64,000 bases of DNA. It comes from Morinoia aosen. Lineage: Eukaryota > Arthropoda > Malacostraca > Amphipoda > Talitridae. The notes below the pieces were generated by a model. That model was given only the letters and a program-made list of their open reading frames with translations, did not search any database and was not told the DNA's origin. Made by a program: the position numbers and the translations under genes. Positions 49,508 to 59,689 of the stretch are shown piece after piece. The DNA is taken from contig CM059573.1 in NCBI GenBank assembly GCA_030386875.1, forward strand, positions 27,507,891 to 27,571,890. The letters run 5' to 3'. Within the stretch, counting starts at the first letter, position 1. Every line of letters begins with the position of its first letter.

Positions 49508-49754
49508 AAGGTGTTTCCCCGCACAAAGCACATAGAAATAAGGTTGAAAGAAGTTTATAAAACTAGAAAAAAGTCGAAGAATAAAGTATTAGGTGCTGAA
49601 AATGGACCGCCGTGGATCGAAAAGATCTTGTTCGTAAAAAAAACTTTGTGTTGAACAGAAAGAATACCAATCAAACCTACGGCAAAGGACCTCACATTTT
49701 CCCTCGAGAGCGCTAATTCTTTTAGATACAGCAGTTGTACCCTTCAGAGGGGGC
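49508..49754 (+). repeat. Dispersed repeat family, copy 4
   Basis: Starts AAGGTGTTTCCCCGCACAAA, has TTAGGTGCTGAAAATGGACC in the middle, and ends with GACCTCACATTTTCCCTCGA, GAGCGCTAATTC and CAGTTGTACCC. It is in the same orientation as the copies at 21258 and 46852. Confidence 0.75.
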
Positions 49755-50469
49755 ACTGGCAACAGTTGGTGTGGCGGCCGTGGGAATCAAGGTGCATCCA
49801 GATAAGATACACGGGAGTTAATTTGGGTTGCAATTGACTAAGTAATGGGCTACTTGCTTAACGTGAGAGGATTCATAATTCGTTTTGGTAGTTATGAGTT
49901 ACGTACCATAAATGCGTTATAATGAGCTCGTGTCCGAATCAATGTTTTTTGTCTTAGAGCTTGGAAACCTTTTCACACGTATCAGTGCAAAGGACAAGCT
50001 GTAGATCCCGCGACTGTGGTGCACGAGTTGCTGTTTAAGGGTGTCATGTGATTTCGCTCAATCGCTAGGCACATGTGTTGTATTCTCTGCCAATGTTATT
50101 CATTGTTGTGCTATAGGCTGAGGTTGTTTTTGCGCTCGTTCAGCCGGGTGACATAGATTATTGAAGATACGGGAATTTAATCAGGGTTCTGAGTTTATTT
50201 GTGCCTATTGTCTCTGTGCAAGTGTTCGATAATGAAGGGAAGAAGGGAGGGAACACTCTTAGGACTTGTTCGCATAGAAACTGAGGTGCCACAAATAGTT
50301 TTGAAAGTTCTGAGATTAAGTGCGCAGCAAATCAAATAATTTCACTGCATTTTTACTCATTATCTCATTATTCTCACAAAGGAAAGACAAGGCAGAAAAT
50401 TTTGTGTTCTTTTATCTCCAATTGTCCTTTGTATTAGGGGAATATTTGGATCTCTTTACATATAGAGGT
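49755..50469. other. Gene-free stretch
   Basis: Nothing recognised between the repeat copy and the hAT element. Confidence 0.4.
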
Positions 50470-51159
50470 ATATCTATTAGTGATGTACCGATGTTTCAGT
50501 ATTGATATCGGAAGTATCGGTCATTTTTACTGGTATCGGTATCGGCAAAATCTGGCCGATGCTTCACCGACACTTTCCAATAATGCGTATTTTATCGTAA
50601 AATGAAGGTCATAAATCATGAAAGTAAAGTATAATCAATAAAGAGCCCTATTAATAACTAGTAAATTAATTAGCTAAATGTTGAATTAGAGCACTTAATC
50701 AGGCCCGCTAACTGAATTTACTACTTTAAATTCCCGATGAGTCACGTTGGGTCAGTAAGTGAGAGCTATGTAGAATGGCTAGCCTTTTTTGGGAACCGAC
50801 CTGGGAACCTTCGAAGGAACCTCTGAATTACCCGGACAAATAGGGTAGTTTCTAAACTATATGACGTGGAATCTTGAAATTAATACCAAGTTAATGCTCG
50901 TGACGAGAACAACGTTTTTATGTGCATTAAAAAATTTTAAAACCACGTGGGGGGCAGGGAGTGAGGCTCCCGTGGCCCCTCGATAGTCGGCCGATTTTCT
51001 CTATAAGGCGCATTTGGGGCGCATTCTCATATCTAAACTATTGCACCTACAAACTTCAAATTGGTTTCAGTTTGAACATCAATTCATTTTCACATAAAAT
51101 AAAATTCTTATATGCTTCTTGGGTGGAGGGGCAGGGAGCAAGGTTCTCATACCCCCCCA

Positions 51160-52011
51160 AAGGACAGCGTCCCCCTTCCGGACCTTTTTGTTTGTTATTG
51201 GACCTAGAGCAATGAAATTTGGTATACCGACAGGAAATGCATTTTGGAATTGTTTATCTTCTATAAAAAAATGCAATTTTCTTCAAAGAAAACGAGATAT
51301 TCATAGAAAACAAAATTTTTTTGGGGGTTTTCAAAAATCTTCTCATCTGACAGTTTTTGAGCTACAGTGATGATTTTGGTACCATTGGATGCGAAAAGAC
51401 AAGGGCTTTTATAGAAGTTAAAATTTATTCCCCAAATTTCCTGTTTTCATTAAAAAAATGAAAAACATTCTTGAGCAAGCTCTGTTTTCAAAAAAATGTG
51501 GATTTATGACGTCATAACTTATGAACAAAAAATAATTGTGAAAAATTTTTTAGCTTTTATAAAAATCCCTTGTCTTTCCACATCCAATGTACCAAAATCA
51601 TCACTGTAGCTCAAAAAACTTGCGGAGAAGAAGCATTTTGAAACCATAAAATCCATTGTTTACTTTATAAGCAAAACAAAGAAACATAAACAATTGTAAT
51701 AAAAATTTTTTTAAATTTTTGGTTCAGGTTAGACCCATGAAATCATTATAGAGTAACCCATGGACATAGGAGATGACATAGCAACGTCGCGCCGTGAAGA
51801 AAGTGCCAAGGAGGAGGTGAAACATGATAAAATACCACTTCCCCCTCCCCTCCCCCCATTCTTCAAACCCCCGTAGCGGGCGAACGAGTGAACGTACGAG
51901 TCTCATTTTTTCAAAGGATGTACCTGACCTTTGACACTTCTGATAGCAGTAAAAATCCCAGTTTTCAAGAAATCTCAAAACACATGGATTCCTATGGGGG
52001 ACGCTGTCCTT
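51160..52011. mobile_element. 852-bp insertion with 16-bp perfect terminal inverted repeats
   Basis: AAGGACAGCGTCCCCC at 51160-51175 is the exact inverse of 51996-52011. The right arm of the host inverted repeat lacks this segment: there the flanking sequences (GGTTCTCCTCCCCCAAAA and CCACGCTTGC) are directly joined, so it supplies an empty site. No clear target duplication is visible. The interior has a second inverted pair of about 62 bases but no convincing coding frame. Its superfamily is unknown. Confidence 0.75.
51352..51620. repeat. Inner hairpin of the 852-bp insertion
   Basis: 51352-51413 (containing GCTACAGTGATGATTTTGGT) pairs with its near-exact inverse at 51559-51620, leaving a loop of about 145 bases. 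Differences are a few substitutions and one single-base gap. Confidence 0.85.
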
Positions 52012-52180
52012 ATATAAGCCGCGCTTGCGAACGCCGCGGAGACCTTAATTATGAAGCGCTGTCTCAGCGTGAAAAGAAAATTGGTAAAACGACAGGCTAT
52101 GAGTTTTCAACACTGCACACATGATTTCAAATCATTCTTCACTCACTTATGTGAAAGAATGAACAAAAAATAGATAGACT

Positions 52181-53296
52181 AAGCATGAGTAAGGTAACAA
52201 AACTACACATTTCACTTGCCGTGTTACACATGCTTATTGCTTCAAAGAGAATCATTGCTATCCCTCAGTGAGCATCACATGCTTCTGTTTCACATGACTG
52301 TAAATAGACGAATGTAAAACACCCAATCTGAGCATAGGTTTTTGGATACAAATTTTATTACCATCCATACGATGAGCAAGCTCTGGAATTCATTGCGTGA
52401 GCTTTTGTATATGTTTCTTGATGTGCGTGTTGTGCTATGTTTTGTATAACTTATTTTTGGTTAACCTTGTTTCACTCTCTATTCAATGCTTTTCGAGACA
52501 TAATTCTTTCAGAAATATTGTAAAATTTAATAAAATACTAGTCCTAAATAAATATGGCGTAATTTGTTACCAAACATGTTTGCGTGACAGGATCTGAGGA
52601 GTCATAGGCAGTTGTATCTTTCTATTCTTAAGCATGGAATCAATAAACTTCTTAAATAAAGGCACTATGTAAGCCCAAATATTAGTCTCACTATTACGGC
52701 CAGCTGATTTTTAGCTTTTGGCTTATATATTGGGGCTGGAAATACAGCCTACTCACTACACAAGAAGAAAACTGGATTTTAAATAGTTACTACGACAGGC
52801 TTCGGAGAACGAGCGGCAGATATCAAAAAGTTCAGGCGATCAACTCGTCTTGGAGGATGAAGAAATTATAATTTCGTCGATGACCCGTGCTATTTGAAGT
52901 TCGTACATGCAATAACAGTTTAGAAATTAGAGTCAGCTCAAAATGAGACTTATCGGTCGACCTTGCTGCCTGCGCCACACGAGGGCGCAAGAATTTGAAG
53001 CCAACGTTTATCCTCAAGCCTTCCAAAGCACTGACAGATTTAATTCATCCCTGACAGGGGTGTGAGAGACCCCTTCCATCTCTAGGAGGGATCTTTTCCA
53101 ACCAAGAACTTGATACTAACTTTCTATTTCTGCAGTAACGTTTGGAAGAAACCTAATAAAGCTATTCAAAACTTTATACATGAAATTTGGACCTCATAAA
53201 TCTATACTAGGTTATTAGTTCTGACCCAATCGCTGTCGTTGTTTGCTTATTCTTGTAATTTTTCAGTTCTCTTCAATTTCAGCGATAATAATGATA
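52181..53296. other. Central spacer of the inverted-repeat element
   Basis: About 1.1 kb between the arms. Only short frames are present. Around 52830-53030 the minus strand is open for about 64 codons (RPRVAQAARSTDKSHFEL in it), with no family recognised. CTGCCTGCGCCACACGAGGG near 52966 is GC-rich compared with the rest. Confidence 0.4.
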
Positions 53297-53895
53297 CTAT
53301 CCATTTTTCGTTCATTCTCTCACATATGAGAAGAATGATTTGAAATCATGCCCAGTGTTTAAAACTCATAGCGCGCCGTTTTACCAATTAATGCATGCAT
53401 TCATTTTTGTGTTCGCGAAAAGTTGGCCAAAATCATCGTTGGACGGGTTAGTTTCCTTTCACTCTGATACCGCTTCATAATTAAGGTCTCCGCGGCGTTT
53501 GCAAGCGTGGTTTTTGGGGGAGGAGAACCTTGCCCCCTGCCCCCACCCAAGATGCATGTATGAGAATTTTATTATATTTGAGTATGAATTGATGTTTAAA
53601 CTGAAACCCAGTTGAAGTTTGAAGGTGCAATAGTTTAAAAATTAGAATGCGCCCCAAATGCGCCTTATAGAGAAAAGAGGCCGACTATCGAGGGGCCATG
53701 GGAACCTCACTCCCTGCCCCCCACGCGGTTGTCAAAAAATTTTAATGTACATAAAAACGTTATTCTCGTCATGAGCATTATTTTGGTGCTAATTTCAAGA
53801 TTCCACGTCTTATAGTTTAGAAACTACCCTATTTGTCCGGGTAATTCAGAGGTTCCTTCGAAGGTTCACAGATCGGTTCCCGAAAATTGCTAGCC
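53297..53895. repeat. Right arm of long inverted repeat inside the hAT element
   Basis: Inverse counterpart of 50777-52180 without the 852-bp insertion. Its outer end TTGCTAGCC (53887-53895) mirrors GGCTAGCC at 50777. It carries an additional stretch of about 60 bases near 53395-53450 absent from the left arm. Confidence 0.85.
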
Positions 53896-54193
53896 GGTAT
53901 TAGAAACACCTATCTATCGAATGGATTTCATTTTGTTATTATTTTCAACAATATAGTTAACACAGCGAGAGCAGTTTTATTATTGCTAATCAAAAATTCT
54001 ATTGTCAATAATGTTATAGTATTAGATATATTAGTAAATAATTTTATTCTAACACCCATGTAGGTTTCATAATGGTTTTATTGTAATATAATTGTAAAAG
54101 AATCGGTATCGGTTGTAGTATCGGTATTTCCAAGTATCAGAGTATCGGTATCGGCCAAAAAAATGTTATCGGTACATCACTAATATCTATCAT

Positions 54194-54710
54194 ATAGGGT
54201 GACTGGCACTTCGTTGAGCAAACCTTAGCATAAGGTTCGAACCCTTGAAACCAACACATTTTGCACAATAACCTTGCGGTCGAAAATGCTTCGTTATAGG
54301 GATTTGGCACGTATCGGAAAAAAACTTGCGCTTTGAGAATTTGATGGATGCGAAATGTTGAAATTAGAAAAACACATATTGACAGAATAAACCATGGTTA
54401 TTTGGACTAGAAAAAAAAATGATTTTTAAATTGTTAGGTACTTACAAGAGATGTTAAATATGGCGCCCTTCTGCAGACGTTCAAACTCCAGTGCAGTAAT
54501 TGACGGGCGCATTCGAAGGCATGAGGAGTTCCACGAATCCTTATAGAGGCTTCAATAATTCTACCGATGAGGTCTTCTTCGGAATGAATCTATATTTCGC
54601 ACACCAAACTCTTCAAATATCACCAGATATACAAATATAAGGGGTTAATAACAGGAGATTTATAGGTGGCTATGGAAAAATTTCGAGTGCTTTTACCTCT
54701 TTAACGAAGC
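54194..54710 (-). mobile_element. Mariner-like transposon relic, C-terminal transposase fragment
   Basis: Minus-strand translation of about 54434-54700 gives pieces of the transposase C-terminus: YLKSLV, then EEDLIGRIIEASIRIRGTPH and a tail ending at a stop at 54434-54436. It matches the plus-strand fragment at 62874-63188 (DLIGRIVEAS in both), so both are one family of Tc1/mariner elements with the SPDLTPLDF..GHLKSLV signature. At least two in-frame stops interrupt it. 54200-54430 is presumably its 3' trailer. The hAT element lies immediately to its left. Confidence 0.65.
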
Positions 54711-54839
54711 ATTTACGACTACACGGTTTTTGAGTAAAATTGTTTGTACCAACGGTCTTAACATTAAGTTAAAGTTCGTTCAAACAAGTGCCGGCCACCT
54801 TGTATACATGCACTGGTGCCAGAAAAAAACTTCGTTATG

Positions 54840-56280
54840 CCAGTACTCAAAAATTGTAAAATATTCTAAAATTTGGGTCACTAACCATAATTTGCTACAT
54901 GCCATTAGGTTGAGCGCTATTTCTTCATGCATATATCATTTTCATTTTTTAAAGTCTGTTATTTTTTGAGTATCTATATTTCCATAAACGTGGCAAAACA
55001 AAAATCTGCAAGTCAAAAAGGAACTCCACAGTTTAAATTTAGACGTTTTCCAAAAAAATGTTCCTCATTTAAAACCATAGGCTTTCTTAAGTCGCGTTAA
55101 AAGTTGCTCCAATGTGTTTAACGTTATGATTAAGTAAAAATTTATTTAAAATGTCTCGTCTTTCTCTTAGTGATTATGACGAGCTTATTAAACTCCATAA
55201 TGATGAATTTTCGAGGTGAAAAACTGGCAAGAGACTCAAATGTGATGAAAAAACTGGGTGGTTGACAGAGGTAAGGCATCAGGATGCCGGTATTGTTTGA
55301 GGTATATCCAAAATCTTGCAGCTCTAGAGGAAACCGCGCATGAAAAACCGCGCCCTAAATAAAGCTACAAAACCTTAGAAACCGATTGAACTGTTTCTCA
55401 GCTTCAAAAAGAATGCAGTGTTATTGAAGAGAGTTCTTTTTCAACAATTAAAAAAAATGAATTAATTTAACTTGAGCAGTTGTATTGCAAAGCGCAAACC
55501 GAAGAGAACGGTGAAAAATAGAAAGCGACGTGTGGAGTTCGGCAGAAGTCATGATGGTTTTGACGCCTCATACCGGCAGAAGTTGCTTTTTATCAATGGA
55601 AGTGAATTCAATAACTTAGGCAGCGCTGGCAGACAATTTTTTCAACGAATGAGAGCTGAGGAATTTCTTTCCATGTGTACAGTTCCAACACTTCAAGTAG
55701 GTTCTGTCATAGTATGGGGAGTAATCAGAGCTCAAGGTCCACGGCCTCTCGTTCGACTACAAGGTCGAATAATTTCGACTAAATACGATGACTTGTTAGC
55801 TAAACTTTTGTGCCCCATCCTGATGATGATTTGGAAAAGTCCTATCTTCATGCAGAATAATGCTCCAATGCACTCAGCAGTCAATTTCAAGAAATTTTTC
55901 GGCAGCATAACATTTCATTTTTGGATTGATCTGCCAAGTCAAGAAACCTTTATCCAATCGAGAACGTTTGACACAATACCAAGCAACAGTTACGCAAAGA
56001 CACCATCAATAGTCTTGCGCAGCCATTTTCTTGATATGATACTTTTCACTAATATTGTTGTCTACATGTCAGAGATGAATTCCTCCGTTTCTTATTTTAA
56101 ATGGTACAGGAAATAGTCATGGCTGAGATTTTCCTATATTTTGGGATATGTGAAAAATTTTCTTACTATTGGGAATTGCGACCAATATTGAGAATAAATC
56201 ATTCAAGTGTCCATCTTGTGTACCTAGTGTGACAGAATATTTCACCTAGTACTTTTGCTAAAAGAGCCAGTACTCAACCT
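54840..56280 (+). mobile_element. Decayed Tc1-family transposon
   Basis: The coding part is about 55151-56118. The amino-terminal region starting MSRLSLSDYDELIKLH is broken by several stops. From 55472 a 214-codon frame carries the Tc1 DDE core: KRKPKRTVKNRKRRVEF, then LLFINGSEFNNLGSAGRQ (family SDESKFN..GSDGR), VPTLQVGSVIVWGVI, GPRPLVRLQGRI and FMQNNAPMHSA (family QDNAPCH). Both expected catalytic aspartates visible here are replaced (G-S for D-E and N for D), and the C-terminal third is scrambled. Exact ends are unclear. GCCAGTACTCAA occurs at both proposed borders but in the same direction. Confidence 0.75.
55472..56116 (+). pseudogene. Tc1 transposase pseudogene, catalytic core
   Basis: This is the longest surviving frame of the Tc1 relic. 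It opens with the end of the DNA-binding linker (KRKPKRTV) and covers the first and second catalytic blocks. In functional relatives these blocks hold the first two acidic residues; here they read NGSEFN and QNNAP, so the enzyme would be inactive even if expressed. The expected WP..SPDLNPIE block with the third acidic residue is not recognisable after WIDLPSQE. Expression as a host protein is not suggested by any gene structure. Confidence 0.75.
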
Positions 56281-56537
56281 CTCCCCGCGGAACTAGGCAA
56301 TGAAAAAGTAGATACAGTACTAGCGCTGTGATGAAAATGAGCCATGTTCGAGTATTATTCCATTGCAATGATTGAATACTTGGATTCAACCCAATTCAGT
56401 TCGGCGAGCGCTGACGAAACTTCACACCACACCTGTGAATTTAGCGCACAGTCTGACAGTACAACCTTGTCAACGATTCAAAAATTGTCACTCACATGCT
56501 TTTCATTAGATTGCATGATTCTCTGAAAAGAGTAAAT

Positions 56538-56575
56538 TATAAACCATGAAATTGATTTTTATTGTTTTCAGAGCA
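56538..56575 (+). promoter_or_regulatory. TATA box and initiator, or a splice acceptor, upstream of the secreted-protein gene
   Basis: TATAAA at 56538 is followed 32 bases later by TTTTCAGAGC (A at 56570), which fits a TATA-initiator promoter. The same TTGTTTTCAG could instead be a 3' splice site for a 5' untranslated exon. In either case an ATG at 56575 opens a 68-codon frame that overlaps the main start at 56717 in another frame, which could lower its translation. Confidence 0.4.
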
Positions 56576-56716
56576 TGCTTTCTTTCGCACTTCAACCCAG
56601 CTGGAGTTTCCCAGACCACTTAGCGATAACAGGTCAGGTGCGCCACAGCACGCCTCCCAGGCAGCTGAGCAGAGCTCACTTCTCAATTGAACGTCGTTTT
56701 ACACGGTGGTCTCAAG

Positions 56717-58003
56717 ATGGCTTCCTTCAAAGGCATCTTGATTTTTTTTACATTCTGCTCATTCACTCTGCACTCTATTAATGCTAAATCGATCGAAGAT
56801 GAAGAAGATTCTCCGATGTTGCAGATGTTGGATGCCATGCAGAGACTTTTGACTGGCGGAGGTGAATTTGATCGTGAATATTACGCAGACCTGAGAAGTT
56901 GCATGGACTCGTTCGACCCTCTTTTGACCGCGTCCCAAGACCACGCATGGCAGAGTGTAATAGAGTACTGGCTTTCAAACGGCACAGACACCGATTCATG
57001 GGGAAGTCGACCAACTCAGTACATCGAGCAAAACGAAACAGTATCTGATTTCCTTGGAATGATCATTTACGAACCTTGTAACTACGCCTCTAACGTTGCC
57101 TATTACCATGATACCACTGAAATTTGTAACAGGATTAATGCCGACAATCCGTTTTCATTACCTGATGAGTATATAATTTCATTCGGTAAAACTTTCTCAA
57201 GTATGGCCATGGGATCAGCTTTCATGCATGGCAGTCACACAGTGCTCGGTTTTCAGCAAGACAATTGGAACATAGGTGTTCTCTCGTACGCAATGCACCA
57301 AGGCTATCTCTCTGGAATTGATGCTCCGTCTATTATAACGGATTTCACTGAAACCCCAAGAAATCAAACAGCTCTCGAAATTTCTGATGATTTCTTCAAC
57401 ATGTACTTGTCCGCTCCAGTCACAGAATGGTACGATATGACAAAAGCCATTGATTTGCCTCATTACTATTTGACATTTGCCGGCATTGTGTGTAGCGCTG
57501 CCACTCTTGCTTTTGATGAAGAGCGAGTGGATGAATTAATATCAGATCTCGCCGAGGCCTTCAACGTTCCTGATGAGTTACTAGAATTCGCTACCGAAGT
57601 TTATTTGCCCGAATATCGGAACCTGACTGCAAGCATTAACCTAACGACCATTGAAAAAGTTCGGTTCGAAGAAAATTTCATGAGTGCTGTTGAGAAATTG
57701 TTGTACGCTTTCTTGTGGCAGGAAGAAAGACTCACAGATAACCCAATATTCCTCAACGAGACCGTCAACGAGTGGGGCGCTGAACATATCGCGGTCCTCA
57801 ACACGCGCCTCAACGAGCTGAACACTTTTGACTATTATGACGTGGACTTCCAAAACGGCACCGACGTCTACCCAGGAGATGAGTGGTGCAACCCTGAAAT
57901 CCCGCATTCCAAGTGGCATCTTGAAGCCGCGATTGGACTCCTTGACTTGGCTTACGTTGCTGATGAGATGTACAGAATTCTCACCACTAATTTGGGTAAT
58001 TAG
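56717..58003 (+). CDS. Secreted acidic glycoprotein of unknown function, 428 residues
   Basis: This is the only intact long gene here. I choose the ATG at 56717 (AAG-ATG-G context); the 10 codons before it start at a TTG. It puts a clean signal peptide (MASFKGILIFFTFCSFTLHS, cut near residue 23 after INA) at the terminus. The mature part of about 405 residues has no membrane segment, five cysteines (62, 121, 137, 259, 391), seven N-glycosylation sequons (88, 106, 216, 302, 308, 347, 380) and many Asp/Glu. It ends at a TAG with AATAAA 246 bases on. No domain is recognised. Two stretches look alike, LPDEYIISFGKTFSSMAMGS (148-167) and LPHYYLTFAGIVCSAATLAF (247-266), hinting at internal duplication. 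No intron is seen in the coding region. A secreted, extracellular role is inferred; enzyme or binding function is unknown. Confidence 0.92.
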   Translation: MASFKGILIFFTFCSFTLHSINAKSIEDEEDSPMLQMLDAMQRLLTGGGEFDREYYADLRSCMDSFDPLLTASQDHAWQSVIEYWLSNGTDTDSWGSRPTQYIEQNETVSDFLGMIIYEPCNYASNVAYYHDTTEICNRINADNPFSLPDEYIISFGKTFSSMAMGSAFMHGSHTVLGFQQDNWNIGVLSYAMHQGYLSGIDAPSIITDFTETPRNQTALEISDDFFNMYLSAPVTEWYDMTKAIDLPHYYLTFAGIVCSAATLAFDEERVDELISDLAEAFNVPDELLEFATEVYLPEYRNLTASINLTTIEKVRFEENFMSAVEKLLYAFLWQEERLTDNPIFLNETVNEWGAEHIAVLNTRLNELNTFDYYDVDFQNGTDVYPGDEWCNPEIPHSKWHLEAAIGLLDLAYVADEMYRILTTNLGN

Positions 58004-58248
58004 CGATACCTTACCGTAAAACAGGGCTTTTATCAGAACAATTGGCAAAATATCATTTGAATTAGTATTGTAATGTTATTTGTTTTGCCCTTACAAGAAC
58101 TTGTACAACCGTTAGGAGAGAAATAATAGAATAGTTCTGAATTTTTCTGCTTTGGACATTTCAGGACTATTTTTACGCCAGGTTTACAGCGACGGGATTG
58201 TACCAAGAAATATCAAGAAGTACATCAAAAGCCCTGTATAATAGTTTC

Positions 58249-58258
58249 AATAAATAAA
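58249..58258 (+). terminator. Polyadenylation signal of the secreted-protein gene
   Basis: Two overlapping AATAAA hexamers (58249-58254 and 58253-58258) lie about 246 bases after the stop codon, the first such signals downstream. The 3' untranslated region would be about 270 bases. Confidence 0.65.
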
Positions 58259-58264
58259 TAATAA

Positions 58265-59689
58265 TTTTAAGAAGCCATTGAATATGAATTATCCTGTAAC
58301 TTGCTTTCTATGTCGAACGTAGCGTCTTCTACGCGAGTCTGTCCGTCCTTTCAGCGTCAGTCTGCGGTCAAACCTTCGGCCCTTTTACTATTATTTCACC
58401 CCGAGGGTTTTATTTCATCTATTGAACTCAATATAGTTTGTTCAGGTTCATTTTAATCCATCGCTGTCCAGCCGCTTGTTTTCACCGAACGAACGCCTAC
58501 CATTCTTTCTGCTAAAACAAAATTTAGCATGCCTAGACATACGTTTCAGTTCATATCGTACGTTAGACCGATGGAACGTTGTAACTTAAAATAATTCAAG
58601 CCTTAAAATTCCAAATTGCAATGGATTGCCGCTTTGAGAGTAATTTCACTATTACATCGAAAGTAATTTGAAAACAAAAACATTGTAAGAAATTTAGTGA
58701 GTTATTTTATATTGTGCAACATTTCTGTTGTTGAGATTACACAATTTACTAATCACATCGAATAAAGAAACACTCATGGGACACCCGTCTTTGATAATAG
58801 TAACCTTTGCCACGAAAATAATGGTAGAATTTTACTGTACTATTTTTATGTTGAATTTTACAAAGAGCTCAATGTATTTAGACATCCCATAATTTTCAAT
58901 TTGCGCTTCACAAATTAATTTAATTCAATAAATTACTACAACCGATTCGATTTCGTTGATTGTTACTGACCTAAAATGCTGCTAGAAAGTGTTACTGACC
59001 ATCGGTTCTCCAAATTGTTCACGGTGCTCCGTGATGTTTCCGAAGTACGTCTCTATTTCATGGAGAGGAAGAAAAATCGGTCAGGAACTGGTTTGTTTAC
59101 TGATGCAATGCAGTCGTATGTAGTCATCGTGCCACACAAAATTTCTTGCGTTTAATTTTGAGTCTGTACAAAAAACGTAAATACATAATAGTAAATATAG
59201 GTAGGAATTTCATGGTATAAAGAATGGTTAAATTCATATTCTTTTAAACACTTACTAACAAAAAAATGACTATCGTTTTCGAGTAAGATCACAAATGCTG
59301 TTTTCGACTTATAACTGCCTATCAAGTTAATACGGAGGCCGACACTTTTCTCATCCCAAAGTTTAAATTTTCTTCAAATCATGAACAATTACTCACTGAA
59401 TGATGTACAGAAGTGTATTCAAAACATAAAAGATATTACTATAGAATTCTATATTTAAAAAAATTTTGTTGGGGCCTCTTTAATAACATAGTTCAAAAAT
59501 AAAAAAATTACAGAGCTGAAAATACCTATACTTTATAAACTCTGATCACCGAACACAAAAATGACACCTAAATTTGCCTACTGGCTCAGATTTTCGAATT
59601 ATTTCATTATTTACTTTTAACATATAAAGCTATGGGAATATAGTTGTACGAAAAACAGTTAACAAACTGTGCCTTTTATACTCGTCGAC
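58265..59689. other. Gene-free stretch
   Basis: AT-rich DNA. 58315-58510 is less AT-rich, with no frame or element recognised. Confidence 0.35.

Larger units (their letters stand above)
50777..52180. repeat. Left arm of long inverted repeat inside the hAT element
   Basis: Starting at GGCTAGCC (50777), the arm includes GGAACCTTCGAAGGAACC, CCCGGACAAATAGGGTAGTT and CCTCGATAGTCGGCCGA, and it reappears in inverted order at 53297-53895. Without the insertion at 51160-52011 the arm would be about 550-600 bases. Arms differ by scattered substitutions and one extra stretch of about 60 bases on the right side. Confidence 0.85.
50470..54190. mobile_element. hAT-superfamily element, 3705 bp, non-autonomous, with nested insertions
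   Basis: The element spans 50478-54182. Both ends show the terminal inverted repeat TAGTGATGTACCGAT and its inverse, followed inward by the TATCGGTATCGG-type subterminal motifs common in hAT elements. It is flanked by the perfect 8-base duplication ATATCTAT (50470-50477 and 54183-54190). There is no transposase frame. Most of the interior is a long inverted-repeat structure (50777-53895), one arm of which carries a further insertion. The subterminal 300 bases on each side are unique and AT-rich. The exact duplication suggests fairly recent insertion relative to the relics next to it. Confidence 0.92.

Noticed and set aside
49330-49560. Short frame with an AT-hook-like RGRPPKRGRRK
   Set aside because: It lies in a purine-rich tract that overlaps a dispersed repeat copy, and there is no supporting gene structure.
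54236-54246. GGTTCGAACCC, a perfect tRNA B box
   Set aside because: No A box or cloverleaf is found at the right distance, and it lies in the trailer of a mariner-like relic.
56687-56716. A 10-residue longer start for the secreted protein
   Set aside because: It begins at TTG, which is not expected as a start in an animal gene. The ATG at 56717 has a better context and places the signal peptide at the terminus.
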